DNA of 64,000 nucleotides from contig JAYJMM010000106.1 in the NCBI GenBank assembly GCA_037349105.1, positions 1,984,001 through 2,048,000 on the forward strand, written 5' to 3'. The DNA comes from Limnomonas spitsbergensis. Its lineage: Eukaryota; Chlorophyta; Chlorophyceae; Chlamydomonadales. This document shows positions 22,044-35,500 of this stretch, one piece after another; position 1 is the first letter of the stretch; each line of letters begins with the position of its first letter. The notes under the pieces were generated by a model that saw nothing but the letters and a program-made list of their open reading frames with translations, ran no database searches and was not told where the DNA came from. The position numbers and the translations under genes are program-made.

Positions 22044-25000
22044 TCCCTTCAAAACGGAGGATAGTGACCCTCTCTCCCCGCAACGAGGCCCGGCTGGCAC
22101 TGCCCCCGCGGCACCGCCGGCCCGGCTGCCAGTAGTGGGGCGCTAAAACTGGCTTGCAGCTGACTAAAAATGGCCCGAAATAATGATGCCTTTCTTTTTA
22201 TTAGAATCAGGGTGGACACAGACATGTTTGTGGCCTGTCTCTGACCACCACAAATCCCAGAAGCCCTTATTTCTCATGAATGACTCAAATCCTGTTCCCC
22301 AACGCAGCTTTGCCTGGAATCTCACACTTTTCTGAACCTGCATTATATATATCTTTTCCCAATAATGAAGTGCAGAACATAGGATGCTGCTATATGCAGC
22401 AGGGCAGTTACAGCCAATCGGCAGCCGACCAAAATGCAATATGGCAAAAAAAACATGGCCGATCGCCCAGCAGGCACACTGTGGTGGAGAAGGGACTTGT
22501 GGTTGCATCCACGTCAGGATTACCATGTACGACCGTTTGGGTCAAAATCCCGTGCCGTTTACTGTATCATATCGCACCGTTTAACAATACCGTACCTTGT
22601 TAAAATACCATGTCGGCCATTTCCTTACCTGTCCGGCCATTTTTGCCGTCCTGTATCTGTATCCGTACGGTACCGTTTGACCGTGCCATATTTCCATACT
22701 GGGTAACCCTGATCCACATTGCCTTGCTGCACAACCCTGCCTGCCTGCAGGCTGGCTGAAGCCCCCATCTGCGTCTCCGTGCCAAGGCAGCGACAGCCAT
22801 GACGTCAGAAGCAGCGGCTGCTCCAAGGACTGCATAGAGACGGAGATAGATGCATCCTGTACAGTGCCTTTGCTCCCATACGACTGTGCCGGAAAAGGCC
22901 GCTTATTTGAGGTCACCGATGGGAATGAGGTGAATTGCCAACTGCACTCTCCATGGACGGCACCGAGACAACGTTTGAATGCAGGTCCATCTGTCAAAGG
23001 GGACGATGGTTACTGAGCTTCTCCTGTATGAAATAAAGTAAAGCGCTGTTACGCACACTCTCAAACATATAGATAACATGAGCTATGTGGTCATTGCGGT
23101 GTGAGCAGATTTGGTTACAATATCTCTCTAACGCAGTGCAAAGGCTTAACCATTGCCCGAGAGGGAGGGGTTGCAATGTTTCCTCCAAGTTTGAGAGGTT
23201 TTCACCCTGTGTTGTGTAGCATCATATCATGAACTGTACTAACTGTACCATTCCTTAGATTCCTGTCGCACTTATTCGGCTGGCACCACTCCAAAACTTG
23301 TACACTCAAACGTTCAACGATGTCCTTTTATGCATCTCACCATTCCTAGACGTTGACCTTTCCGACTTACATTTGTTTTCTGACGTTAATCACACAGTTT
23401 TCTACAGGTCCTTGCCCCGGCATCTGTGCCTTTCTTTAATTGCCCAAACAGTAGTGGATGTCTCAACTTCTGTTGCATCAACTAGTGCTGCGCGTATGGT
23501 GTCTGACGCTTGCCCAATAAATTATTAGTTTGTTACCAATGTCAGGATAGCTCACGAAGGTCACCATTTCTGATTGTCAGTTTTTCGGGTTCAAGTGTGG
23601 ACAAATTTTGATTATGGACTAATGTAAGTACACAGAAGTTGTTCACCCTATCTATCTAGTGTGATACCACCGAGCTTCATTTCAGCATGGCCCAGAGGTG
23701 TAACGTCATGAGGTGACGTCAACCAAGCAAGCCGATGTAGTCCTTATCGGGATGGCTTTTCAGTCGGATAGGGCCAAATGCTGCTGGGTCGTGCCTGCAT
23801 GATTCATTCCGGCACGCGTGAAATTCAGGTATGTGCGCTACGATTTACGAGACGAACTCGACGTTTGACAGGATTCAACGTATCCCCGTGCGTCATATTT
23901 GTAGGCTATCCCCCAACGCACTCACGGTCATTACTCTTGCTTTTAAGATACACGCCTGCTATTCTTAAGCCGGGTAAGCGCAATTTTCTATCCTTTCTGA
24001 CAGCCGCTGAAAGATCCCCGGGCTCTACGACGTATATTCAGGCCGACGTCCAACTTGCGCAATTAGCGAAGAAGTCGCCTGTGTCGGATCATTCAGCCGT
24101 TGGGATTAACCCTCGTGAGATGCCAGGGTGAGATGCATAATTGAATTCGAATCATTTACATATGGACGTGCGCCTGCTGGCGACCAGAGCACCAGCTCGG
24201 CCCTTCGGACAAAATATCACCCCACCAGCTGGGATGGGGCTAATTGCTGACTCAGCAGTGCAGAGCTCGGCAATCGTGAAAGAGCTGGGATAGATTCCAC
24301 GCCCTTGAGGCACGGATAAATCACGGATTTAGCTGCTTAAATAATAGTTGCACCCGGATCTTGCCTAAAGATTTAAATGGCTGCAGGGTAAAGAAAAACA
24401 TTGCTGCTGCTGCTGCCGAGCCAGTTGGTAGCCTACCTGCAGCTGCTGAGGGGGGACCTTCTGTGCGGCCTTACAAAAGCGCAGTCAGGACGTGGGTCTG
24501 GGTATGCTTCGGGGCAAGCGCAGGTAAGTGCCGCCTCGATTGGGCTGGATTGCATGTTAGCTTCTGGGCGAGAGCACTCAGCAGTGAGGTAGCAGGGTAT
24601 GGGCAGTTTGGCATCTGAGTTAGCGCATGCTTCCAGGTAGGCAGGCTTCTGCGTCTGGGCAAGTGCATGAAATAAGCAAGATCTTATGGCAAACAATTGG
24701 AATCATATTTTGATCATTTCACCCCTGACTCATCCTTCAGACGGACCATTAGAGCAATCGCTAGTTACTACGTTTCTGACAGTGCTGCTTCTTCCCCTAA
24801 CACTCTCTCGCGCTTATCAACGCTCAGCAATGAATAGTCGCCACCGCCCGGTTGCCACTCCCCAAAACGGCTGTGTCTTATTACTCCGTAACCGATCCTC
24901 TCCTCACCCACCGTCTTCTTTGCCCTCTAGGCTGTGGCGCGTCCAATTCAAACTGCTGCTACCCACCCACCCACCCACCCACCCGCCAAGCTTGTACAGC

Positions 25001-25982
25001 TTGTGACAGACCCGTTATGGATGCTCACGCCCATGTACATTTCGTCCCTGCGCTGAATGGCTGTGCCCTCGTTTGCTCAAATTATGCAGTGTCCGCTGTA
25101 ATCTTCGCTGCGCTGTGCGCCGCGGTTTATCAGGTAATTTATGTCCCCACCGTTTTCCACCGCCATTTTCCGCCTCCATTTTCCGTCTCCATTTTCCGCC
25201 TCCATTTTCCGCCTACATTTTTCACCATTGGCACTTTTTCCTTCACCCTCACGCACCTGTGGGGCGCGTGGTTTACTTTCTTCCTTCCGCCTCCATTTCG
25301 ACCAGCATAACCAGAGCATGTTCAATCTTGTCGGACTTCCCTCGTGATCCTCCCGCCCCTGATATCCCCTGAGAAAGAAGCCACAATGAACGAACGGAGC
25401 AAGTCCGGGTATTAGCAGCCTAATGAACTAGGGAAAAGCGGTAACGGCGCCAAGCTGCGTTGTCTCCTCTACCTCAGAACCCATGTTGGCATCAGAGCTC
25501 ATTAAGATTTGAAGTGGCCAAGCTAGCAAAGTATTTTCCGGTCGTATCTCCTATTTTCTGCCGTGTTTGATACAATTGCTTGATAAAGCAGGCACCAAAG
25601 TAGCATTGGTCCCAAGCGGCGCCATTCCCTGAACATTTGCGCCTACACATGTTCACCCGTTTTCTCTGTGTTTTTGTGCCTGTCTAATTCTCTGGTTTCT
25701 CTCCGGTTCGCTCTGCCTGACCTATTTGCAAACGGCTGTGGGTGGTTGCGTCAACTTTGTAATTACAACTTAGAAGGGCAGGGGCACAATGTTTCCTCTT
25801 TCACTCTGCGCCCTTTGAATAACGAACCTACGCAAAATTAGGCATGCTTGAAGTTATTAGAAGTGCCTGTCAATATTAAAATAAAAGGGGGCCAAACATC
25901 CACCCTTTAAAAAGCTATGAAATGAGCACAGGCACAGCCACACCACCCACAGTGTTGCTTCTGACCATTGTATTTTTAGTGG
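22044..25982. other. Gene-poor stretch, nothing recognised
   Basis: A GC-rich, partly self-complementary patch lies at about 22086-22143. A short (ACCC)n run is at 24961-24984, and a cluster of TCCATTTTCCGCC-like repeats lies at about 25150-25220. No open frame shows a recognisable domain or a consistent exon structure. Confidence 0.4.
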
Positions 25983-25989
25983 CTACCTG

Positions 25990-26150
25990 ACCACCTTTGA
26001 TGGGCCGCACTGCAGCCACCCCTGGGCTGATTGACAGTTTGACACCAAACCTGGACAGGCCTCCGGCCAGAGGCCTTGGCAGCAGGGCTGGCCGAGCCAT
26101 GGGCTGGTTGCCGTAGGCCACAGTGTAGTTGAAATGTAGCTGAAAGTGAT
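25990..26150 (+). repeat. Dispersed ~150 bp repeat family, copy
   Basis: It shows the family layout: GGGCCGC start, TTGGCAGCAGGGCTG centre, and a GTAGTTGAAATGTAGCTGAA end. It lies shortly before the 12-bp satellite. Confidence 0.55.
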
Positions 26151-26344
26151 GTGGTAATCACTGCAAAAATCACTGTTTCTGACAATACTTTCTTGCAGAT
26201 GCTGAAGACGATTGCACACACTGTACATGGATCATTGAAATTGCTAAGCATAGACATTGCCTTACCACCCGATGTTTGGTGCTCTGGCAAAAGCTGAGCT
26301 GCCAAGCAGGTTCCCGCCATTCTGTGCATCTTGCTCGGCAATAA

Positions 26345-29298
26345 CAAGCTGCCTGCCAAGCTGCCTGCCAAGCTGCCTACCAAGCTGCCTACCAAGCTGC
26401 CTACCAAGCTGCCTACCAAGCTGCCTACCAAGCTGCCTACCAAGCTGCCTACCAAGCTGCCTACCAAGCTGCCTGCCAAGCTGCCTACCAAGCTGCCTAC
26501 CAAGCTGCCTACCAAGCTGCCTACCAAGCTGCCTACCAAGCTGCCTACCAAGCTGCCTACCAAGCTGCCTACCAAGCTAGCTACCAAGCTGCCTACCAAG
26601 CTGCCTACCAAGCTGCCTACCAAGCTGCCTACCAAGCTGCCTACCAAGCTGCCTACCAAGCTGCCTACCAAGCTGCCTGCCAAGCTGCCTGCCAAGCTGC
26701 CTACCAAGCTGCCTACCAAGCTGCCTACCAAGCTGCCTACCAAGCTGCCTACCAAGCTGCCTACCAAGCTGCCTACCAAGCTGCCTGCCAAGCTGCCTGC
26801 CAAGCTGCCTACCAAGCTGCCTACCAAGCTGCCTACCAAGCTGCCTACCAAGCTGCCTACCAAGCTGCCTACCAAGCTGCCTACCAAGCTGCCTACCAAG
26901 CTGCCTACCAAGCTGCCTACCAAGCTGCCTACCAAGCTGCCTACCAAGCTGCCTACCAAGCTGCCTACCAAGCAGCCTACCAAGCTGCCTACCAAGCTGC
27001 CTACCAAGCTGCCTAGTACCAAGCTGCCTAGTACCAAGCTGCCTACCAAGCTGCCTACCAAGCTGCCTACCAAGCTGCCTACCAAGCTGCCTACCAAGCT
27101 GCCTACCAAGCTGCCTACCAAGCTGCCTACCAAGCTGCCTACCAAGCTGCCTACCAAGCTAGCTACCAAGCTGCCTACCAAGCTGCCTACCAAGCTGCCT
27201 ACCAAGCTGCCTAGTACCAAGCTGCCTACCAAGCTGCCTACCAAGCTGCCTACCAAGCTGCCTACCAAGCTGCCTACCAAGCTGCCTACCAAGCTAGCTA
27301 CCAAGCTGCCTACCAAGCTGCCTATCAAGCTGCCTACCAAGCTGCCTACCAAGCTGCCTACCAAGCTGCCTACCAAGCTAGCTACCAAGCTGCCTACCAA
27401 GCTGCCTACCAAGCTGCCTACCAAGCTGCCTACCAAGCTAGCTACCAAGCTGCCTACCAAGCTGCCTACCAAGCTAGCTACCAAGCTGCCTGCCAAGCTG
27501 CCTACCAAGCTGCCTACCAAGCTGCCTACCAAGCTGCCTACCAAGCTGCCTACCAAGGCACCAAGCTGCCTACCAAGCTGCCTGCCAAGCTGCCTACCAA
27601 GCTGCCTACCAAGCTGCCTACCAAGCTGCCTACCAAGCTGCCTACCAAGCTGCCTACCAAGCTGCCTACCAAGCTAGCTACCAAGCTGCCTACCAAGCTG
27701 CCTACCAAGCTGCCAACCAAGCTGCCTACCAAGCTGCCTACCAAGCTGCCTACCAAGCTGCCTGCCAAGCTGCCTGCCAAGCTGCCTACCAAGCTGCCTA
27801 CCAAGCTGCCTACCAAGCTGCCTACCAAGCTGCCTACCAAGCTGCCTACCAAGCTGCCTACCAAGCTGCCTGCCAAGCTGCCTGCCAAGCTGCCTACCAA
27901 GCTGCCTACCAAGCTGCCTACCAAGCTGCCTACCAAGCTGCCTACCAAGCTGCCTACCAAGCTGCCTACCAAGCTGCCTACCAAGCTGCCTACCAAGCTG
28001 CCTAGTACCAAGCTGCCTACCAAGCTGCCTACCAAGCTGCCTACCAAGCTGCCTACCAAGCTGCCTACCAAGCTGCCTGCCAAGCTGCCTACCAAGCTGC
28101 CTACCAAGCTGCCTACCAAGCTGCCTACCAAGCTGCCTACCAAGCTGCCTACCAAGCTGCCTACCAAGCTGCCTAGTACCAAGCTGCCTACCAAGCTGCC
28201 TGCCAAGCTGCCTAGTACCAAGCTGCCTACCAAGCTGCCTACCAAGCTGCCTGCCAAGCTGCCTGCCAAGCTGCCTACCAAGCTGCCTACCAAGCTGCCT
28301 AGTACCAAGCTGCCTACCAAGCTGCCTAGTACCAAGCTGCCTACCAAGCTGCCTACCAAGCTGCCTGCCAAGCTGCCTACCAAGCTGCCTACCAAGCTGC
28401 CTAGTACCAAGCTGCCTACCAAGCTGCCTACCAAGCTGCCTACCAAGCTGCCTACCAAGCTGCCTGCCAAGCTGCCTGCCAAGCTGCCTACCAAGCTGCC
28501 TACCAAGCTGCCTACCAAGCTGCCTACCAAGCTGCCTACCAAGCTGCCTACCAAGCTGCCTGCCAAGCTGCCTGCCAAGCTGCCTACCAAGCTGCCTACC
28601 AAGCTGCCTGCCAAGCTGCCTACCAAGCTGCCTACCAAGCTGCCTACCAAGCTGCCTACCAAGCTGCCTACCAAGCTGCCTACCAAGCTGCCTACCAAGC
28701 TGCCTACCAAGCTGCCTACCAAGCTGCCTACCAAGCTGCCTGCCAAGCTGCCTACCAAGCTGCCTACCAAGCTGCCTACCAAGCTGCCTACCAAGCTGCC
28801 TACCAAGCTGCCTACCAAGCTGCCTACCAAGCTGCCTACCAAGCTGCCTACCAAGCTGCCTACCAAGCTGCCTACCAAGCTGCCTACCAAGCTGCCTACC
28901 AAGCTGCCTACCAAGCTGCCTACCAAGCTGCCTACCAAGCTGCCTACCAAGCTGCCTACCAAGCTGCCTACCAAGCTGCCTACCAAGCTGCCTACCAAGC
29001 TGCCTACCAAGCTGCCTACCAAGCTGCCTACCAAGCTGCCTACCAAGCTGCCTACCAAGCTGCCTACCAAGCTGCCTACCAAGCTGCCTACCAAGCTGCC
29101 TACCAAGCTGCCTGCCAAGCTGCCTACCAAGCTGCCTACCAAGCTGCCTACCAAGCTGCCTACCAAGCTAGCTACCAAGCTGCCTACCAAGCTGCCTACC
29201 AAGCTGCCTACCAAGCTGCCTAGTACCAAGCTGCCTACCAAGCTGCCTACCAAGCTGCCTACCAAGCTGCCTACCAAGCTGCCTACCAAGCTAGCTAC
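26345..29298. repeat. 12-bp satellite array, about 245 copies
   Basis: The consensus is AAGCTGCCTACC. Variants are GCCTGCC, GCTAGCTACC and a 15-bp form with an extra AGT (CTAGTACC). Because 12 is a multiple of 3, long frames (KLPT repeats on plus, GSLV repeats on minus) stay open; they have no other coding feature. The variants are interspersed, which suggests repeated unequal exchange. Confidence 0.97.
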
Positions 29299-30374
29299 TT
29301 TCCAGCCATCTAGACATTGCTATAAGGTAGCTCGGCTTTCCGCAGAATGTCGGGAGCGGGCTATCCTACCAACCTGGATAGAGTTGCTGTGGGTCGAGCG
29401 CTTCTCACGCCTCCTGCTTCGGCGGAGGAGTAGTCTTTCTTTCTAGGCAGCTCGGGAGGACATGAACCACCAGCCCCATGTGGCCGAGCGTTCAGCAGGG
29501 CCCAAAGAGTATGCACTGTTCTAAACATACCAATAAATGTACCGTTACCGTACACGAAATTGCTCGATACTTCATGCGTCTTTTCCACTCTAGGGCTGTG
29601 AAGCTTGAGATTGTTGTTGCATGGATATATGCATTGGCCCCCTACGATACCGGCCGTTTGTACCAACAGCAAGATGTCGACACAGCCAGTAATGTTGTAA
29701 ACAAAACTGTGGTATTGAAGTTAATTTACCCTTGAAAGCGCCCAGAAAAACGAACCGCCAGTTTGGCAGCCCTTCAAAACGCTGGAAACACGAAACATGA
29801 AGAACATTACAGTATGTTACTTGAGAGATTTCGCCTACAGTCAATGACATAACACCACTGGGCCCTGCTGAAAAAGCTCCGCCGCATACATGGGCGCCCG
29901 ACTGTCTGGTCGGGAGGAAAATAAACTAAGGTGTGGCGTAGGTACAAACCTCAGGGACAGGGAAACAGATAAACCAGGCAGTGCCCCTCAGCCCTGGGCT
30001 TTTTATCAGCGACAACCACACTGTAGTACAGGTATGAACCCGTAAGGAGTAAGGACAGAGAGTAAGATACCTGAAAGCAGAAAACTATTCTGAGGCGCAA
30101 GTATAGACCCTTGGTAGTTGGTATGAACCCCATAAAGGACAGGCAGAAAGACATACCCCCTTGGACCGAAATTCTGCCTACAGTAACATGACTTCTACCC
30201 ACTTTTTCCAGACTGATAAGTACCTCTACCCAAAATGAAATCAGTCAGGAAACAAGCCTAATAAACTGGTCCTAAGGAGGGCCCAGCCATAGGGGAGGTT
30301 GTGAGGCATAACTCAATTAGCGAATCACAGTGCAAGCTCCGAGCAAGCCTGCAGGTACAGCCAGGGTATGGACA
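29299..30374. other. Intergenic stretch, nothing recognised
   Basis: No open frame with a domain, and no RNA gene or long repeat was seen. Confidence 0.4.
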
Positions 30375-30839
30375 CTACGAGGACAATGAAGACATGATAT
30401 TGAGATATCGCAGCGCACCACAACTTGACAGGGCTGACATGTCTCGCATGTAGATGCAGAAGCTGACGTCTAAGTGTTGCAACGCACTACATCTTGACAG
30501 GCATGACAAGTCTCTCACAGTGTCACTGCACCTGAGATTGAGAAATGACAGCGCAACACAACTTGACAGGGCTGACAAGTCTCTCACAGTGTCGCAACAC
30601 CTGAGATTGAGATGTTGCAGCGCAACACAACTTGACAGGGCTGACAAGTCTTTCACACTGTCACAGGCAGAGAGATCGAGACGTTGAAGCGCAGTGAAGG
30701 CTGAAAGGCCTTGCAAGTTATCCAGGGCAGTGCACTCTGACATGTTCAGATGCCTCAGCTGATGGCAGGCTCCAAAAGCTGCCAGGCACACCTGTGACAC
30801 TTTTGGGGAACCCCTCTCTGACTTGGGGGGGGCGAGCAC
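30375..30839 (-). pseudogene. Leucine-rich-repeat protein fragment
   Basis: The minus-strand frame shows about five consecutive ~23-residue leucine-rich repeats of the form L..L.HLNLRCCDTVRDLSALSSCVA. This is the cysteine-containing type seen in F-box- and Leptospira-like LRR proteins. A possible splice acceptor (GTGTCACAG) lies just inside the 5' part. Upstream the sequence becomes a dispersed repeat and I found no further LRR exons, so it is a terminal exon fragment or a broken gene. Function cannot be assigned. Confidence 0.5.
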
Positions 30840-30970
30840 TGGGCAGCCTCCCCTAGGCCGATGGGGAACAAACCTTGACCAGCCTAAGGTCGGACGTCAA
30901 AGCAGCATGGCTTGCAGCTAGCTACAAGCCGTCATGCTACAAGCCGTCATGGCCATAGGCTATAAGTATG
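30838..30970 (+). repeat. Dispersed ~150 bp repeat family, diverged copy
   Basis: It starts CACTGGGCAGCCTCCCC and contains ACCTTGACCAGCCTAAG and a GCAGCATGGCTTGCAG core. The 3' end, with CTACAAGCCGTCATG, is internally duplicated. It abuts the 5' edge of the LRR fragment. Confidence 0.5.
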
Positions 30971-32312
30971 TGATTAAAATGAACTAGATCTGAAGCATGC
31001 TCCGTTAAATCACTCTTCACAAAACCAGTGATTCCGATGCATTCTGAAAGGCATCACCTTGGCCATGCATCTCGGAATTTCAAACCCCCAGAAAAGTAGT
31101 GCGATGGGTAAGGGGGAACAAGGGGCCTGTCACCTAGGTTGGCGAACCAGACCCCCAGCTTGAAGAACAAGGTATGTATCCAGTTGATGTTATTAAGAGA
31201 TTTGAGAAACCATGGTTGCTGGATAGGTGACAGGCCCCTTCGGGGAACTGGGTCGCCCATCAATTTCTATGAATCTATGATGATGCAGTTCTGGGCCCTA
31301 GCCCCCAACCTTGAAGGAAATACATCCTGATCCTTCTCCGGCGACCCTTTCTCCGGCGACCGTATGGTAATTTACGGCAGACAAATATGAATTCTTGTTT
31401 TTTCATGAATTCTTGTTTAGTCACTCCCCGATTCTGAGAGTGCCAGAGAGAAAGTTCATGACACGTTCTGACTTCTGACCATGCACAAGCTACCGGTGTG
31501 ATGCATCCGCCATGCACAGTTCATATGGGAGCAGTAGCCAACCAGCCATGTCTCACGCTCAGGCCAAAACGGAATGCTTCTATAATCCTCATGCTTGTTC
31601 ACATAAGATTTGTTTCACAGCATTCTTTGTGCACTTAAGCTGCATCGCATACTGCCTGGCGGCTGTTACCGGCAAGTTATGTTGCTTGAGCCGCATGTAC
31701 TTCAAGCTTGACGTGGTGGCCGCCCAGCAGGCTGCATAAGGTATCAAGGGCGTCTGGTGCACATTCTCTAAAATATACACTGCGGTCATCCAATGCTTTA
31801 TTACACACTGGCCAAAGCATCCAAAATGTGCTGGTATTTATAGAAGCACTTTGCGCACAAACCAATTAAAGAATGTGCAGTTCAAGTTTGTCAGAAAATT
31901 GCTCGATTCCCACCCCTCCACATTTCCTCTAGGGAAACTGACTTGGTAGGCATTGGAAGTAGGCTTTTGTAATAATACCGGTAATGGTGGGAATGAATAG
32001 ACCACTGTCGTGGTTGTGTGCTAGTTGCTTGCCCAGGGGGGTCACTGGTTTTAGCTTTCTGTCCTAGTGTATCAAGTGCCTGTACCGGTTTACGGGCACA
32101 TGTCCCATGCATCAAGTGTGATGCTCTGTTGGACTGTGAAAACTTCACAACTTCACAGACCGTGTGTCTAGAGGGAGCACCTGTATTTCACTGTCCCGCA
32201 TACATATTTAATTATTCCGCGCTCAAAGGCTTCAATATTCGATACCTCGCTGCACATGAAAATTCAAAAGAGAATGCCTGACCCTTTCTTCGCACCCCAA
32301 TTCCCCCACCCC
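30971..32312. other. Intergenic stretch downstream of PF16, nothing recognised
   Basis: Apart from the inverted repeat at 31102-31260 I see no gene, RNA or ordered repeat. Confidence 0.4.
31102..31260. repeat. Inverted repeat with ~90-nt loop
   Basis: A perfect 16-bp arm at 31120-31135 pairs with 31225-31240. Imperfect pairing continues outward to GATGGG at 31104 and CCCATC near 31260. It could be a small hairpin RNA or the remains of a TIR element; no further support. Confidence 0.5.
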
Positions 32313-32318
32313 TTTATT
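32313..32318 (-). terminator. Candidate polyadenylation signal of PF16 (AATAAA)
   Basis: TTTATT on the plus strand reads AATAAA in the direction of PF16, about 42 nt beyond its stop codon. Green algae often use TGTAA instead, so this is only a candidate. Confidence 0.35.
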
Positions 32319-32359
32319 CACTCCCTTCTCCCCTTCATACCAGCCTCCCCCTATAGTAT

Positions 32360-32521
32360 TCACTTCCCCCCTCCCCTATAGTATGCCACCACATCAGGCG
32401 GGAACAGGCCCTGAATCGTTTCTGCAAACTGCCGCCCCTTGGAGTCCAGGCCGGGCAACGCTGACTGCAGGCGGGCGAGCGCGCCGCTCGTCACCAGCTG
32501 CTGGCGAGACTTGGGCGAATC
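32360..32521 (-). CDS. PF16: PF16 exon 13 (last)
   Basis: 53 codons plus TGA (DSPKSRQQLVTSGALAR...VVAYYRGGGK), acceptor GTGCAG. Aligns with DSKARRLFVTSGGLKKV and EEIVRYYSPG of SPAG6. The usual ~15 residues after YY are replaced by RGGGK and a stop; a further exon was not found. Confidence 0.85.
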   Translation of the reverse strand, partial: DSPKSRQQLVTSGALARLQSALPGLDSKGRQFAETIQGLFPPDVVAYYRGGGK

Positions 32522-35500
32522 CTGCACGTCCACCGGGCAGGCACCCTCAGCACAATATTCGTGCAGTACCCACAGTACAATATCCTTGCACTACTCACAC
32601 ACACTTATGTGTCGCACATTGATTCAAGGGAGGTCACGCATCAGGGTTTGCAAGGCCGGCTTGATAGCTCGCTTCATGCCAGCTCTCTCATGTGCCGCAC
32701 AAAGACTCAGGCTAAGTGACACGCGCTTGTGGCGGTTCTGATTTGAACGTGCATCAGAGTAAATATACATCTTTGCGTAGCTGCCGGACTGCTACCTCTG
32801 GCCGCACGAGGACAAAAATTCGGTTCCTGAACACGCACAATTGACACAACACAGCAGCAGGGTGTCTGCCTAAACCCTCCTCACATTCAGCAGCGTGATG
32901 AGGCGGGCCAGCACGTGTTTGGACAGCTCGGGCGGCGTGATGGGCGACACAAAGACCTCGAGCGGCCCGGTGGCATTACAGCTGCGGATGGTGGCCTTAA
33001 TGGAGCTCTTGAGCTTCGACCGCGCATCCTCCTGGCAAAGGGTTCAGAGGAAAGGCGTGAGGGTACATGCTTAAGGGTACATGCTTAAGGGTACATGCTT
33101 AAGGGTACATGCTTAAGGGTACATGCTTTGAAGGGTACAGGCGTGAGGCTTCATGCTTAAGGGTACAGTCTTTGAAGGGTACAGGCGTGAGGCTTCATGC
33201 TTAAGGGTACAGTCTTTGAAGGGTACAGGCGTGAGGCTTCATGCTGAAGGGTACAGTCTTTGAAGGGTACAGGCGTGAGGCTTCATGCTTAAGGGTACAG
33301 GCTTAAGGCTTGGATCGCACATCTGCCTGGGGAAGGGTTCAGGGTTTATATTTGGATTACACATCATCCAGGGGAGGGTTAAGGGTTGAGGGGTTTTAGT
33401 TTGGATCGCTCATCCTCCTGGGAAGGGTTTATATTTTAAGGTTCTGGTTTGGATCGTGCATCCTCCTAGAAAAGGTTCATGGTTAAGGGCAGGGATTTAA
33501 GGTTTGGATCGCACATCCTCTCGGTGAAGGGTGTAGGTTTCAGGTTTTATATCTAGATCCCGCATTTTCCTAGAGGAGGGTGTAGGGTTCAGGGTTAAAA
33601 GGATATTCCATACATTTAGGCAAACATTTGCTTTTAATATGTGCAGGCATTGGCGTTCAGGTTCAGGATTCAGGGTCAATGGGATATTCCACACATGTAT
33701 ACACACATTTGCTCTTGATGAGTGCTGGCATTGGTGTTTTGGTTTTACCTGGCTCATTTTAATTCATAAACAATCACCTTTGTTTGTGATGTGCTGGCGT
33801 AGGTGTTCATCAGCTGTTGGAGTGCACCTTGTTGGATCAGGGGCATGGCCACCTCGTCGCTATGTGTCACTGCCTGAGTGGAGGTGCGCCGCAATATCAG
33901 AGGGGACAAATGGGAGGAGTGAGCGGGGAGGGGCATGGCCACCTCGTCGCTGTGAGTCACGGCCTGAGAGGAGAGATCGGGATATGGGCAAAGGGTGCAT
34001 TGCCTGAGAAGAGGCCATAACATAAAAGCGGACTCGTTAAATGAGTTAAAGGGACTGACATGGCCCCTCGGCGCTATGTGTCACGGCATGAGCATAGAGG
34101 CTGTGTTAAGAACAAGGGGAATGGTCAGGTTAGTTACTGGGGTCAGCCAGATGGCCGATTTTTGCCGGGCTGGGGATTCCTTTTTGGGCCGGCTGCGCCG
34201 GCCGGGGTGTCTGAGAATGGCTGGCAGGTGTGGTTTCTTAGGCCATTCCGAATGGCCTAAGAAAAACCTGCAACGTCAAGAGGGATGTGTTCCTTGAGTC
34301 AGCAAGGGCTTCCACGGCCTGAGGATGGAAGCCGGCTTAGAGGGTGACTGGGCTTAGTCTGAGATTTACCTGCAAATTTGAAATTTGAAATTTGCAAATT
34401 TGAAGGCATCAAGAGGAACATGAGTAAGAGGCACTTGACGCAATGGACGACGAGTTAATGAAAACAGTGTACAGTTCTTGCGAATGTTTGGAAAGTGGTA
34501 AGATGAAAGGCAGTAGTGGACTAGTGGTCCACTACTGCCATGCATCTAACACCTTTCCAGAGTCTGGGCGGGGGGTGCGGGAGGGCGCCCTACTAGAGGC
34601 CTATCATTCTCCAGGTCTATCTCCCAGGCTCGCCTGTCTTGACCCTTTTTATGAAGTTTGTACACATTTCTTGCACATTTCTTGGTGCTTTCAAGATAAC
34701 TTGACTACCCATAGTATCAGATACGAGAAGTTGTTCAAACAACATATAGGCACTACGCGGCGCAGAGGCACGAGGGTGAAGGAAACAATGCGGCATGGGC
34801 CGTTTTTCAAACATCGAAACATGCATACTGATATCCCACCTGCTCTATTGCCCAGGCCGCTGTCCCGCTCATTGGATGCGTTAAGTGAGTTAAAAGGGAG
34901 TGACATGGCCCCTCGTCGCTTTGTGTCACGGCATGCGCATGGTGACGGTGTCCCACCTGCTCTATTGCCCAGGCTGCCGCCCCACTGATTGGATGCGTTA
35001 CATGAGTTAAAAGGGAGTGACATGGCCTCTCGTCGCTCTGTGTCACGGCATGCGCATGGTGACGGTGTCCCACCTGCTCTATTGCCCAGGCTGCCGCCCC
35101 ACTGATTGGATGCGTTACATGAGTTAAAAGGGAGTGACATGGCCCCTCGTCGCTTTGTGTCACGGCATGCGCATGGTGACGGTGTCCCACCTGCTCTATT
35201 GCCCAGGCCGCTGTCCCGCTCATTGGATGCGTTACATGAGTTAAAAGGGAGTGACATGGCCCCTCGTCGCTCTGTGTCACGGCATGCGCATGGTGACGGT
35301 GTCCCACCTGCTCTATTGCCCAGGCTGCCGCCCCACTGATTGGATGCGTTAAGTGAGTTAAAAGGGAGTGACATGGCCCCTCGTCGCTTTGTGTCACGGC
35401 ATGCGCATGGTGACGGTGTCCCACCTGCTCTATTGCCCAGGCTGCCGCCCCGCTCATTGGATGCGTTAAGTGAGTTAAAAGGGAGTGACATGGCCCCTCG

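Noticed and set aside
24961..24984. Telomere-like repeat
   Set aside because: It is a short (ACCC)n run, not a plant/algal telomere unit, and is isolated.
25976..29289. Long KLPT and GSLV repeat proteins on both strands
   Set aside because: They are translations of the 12-bp satellite; a period divisible by three keeps frames open without selection. No start context or non-repeat domain.
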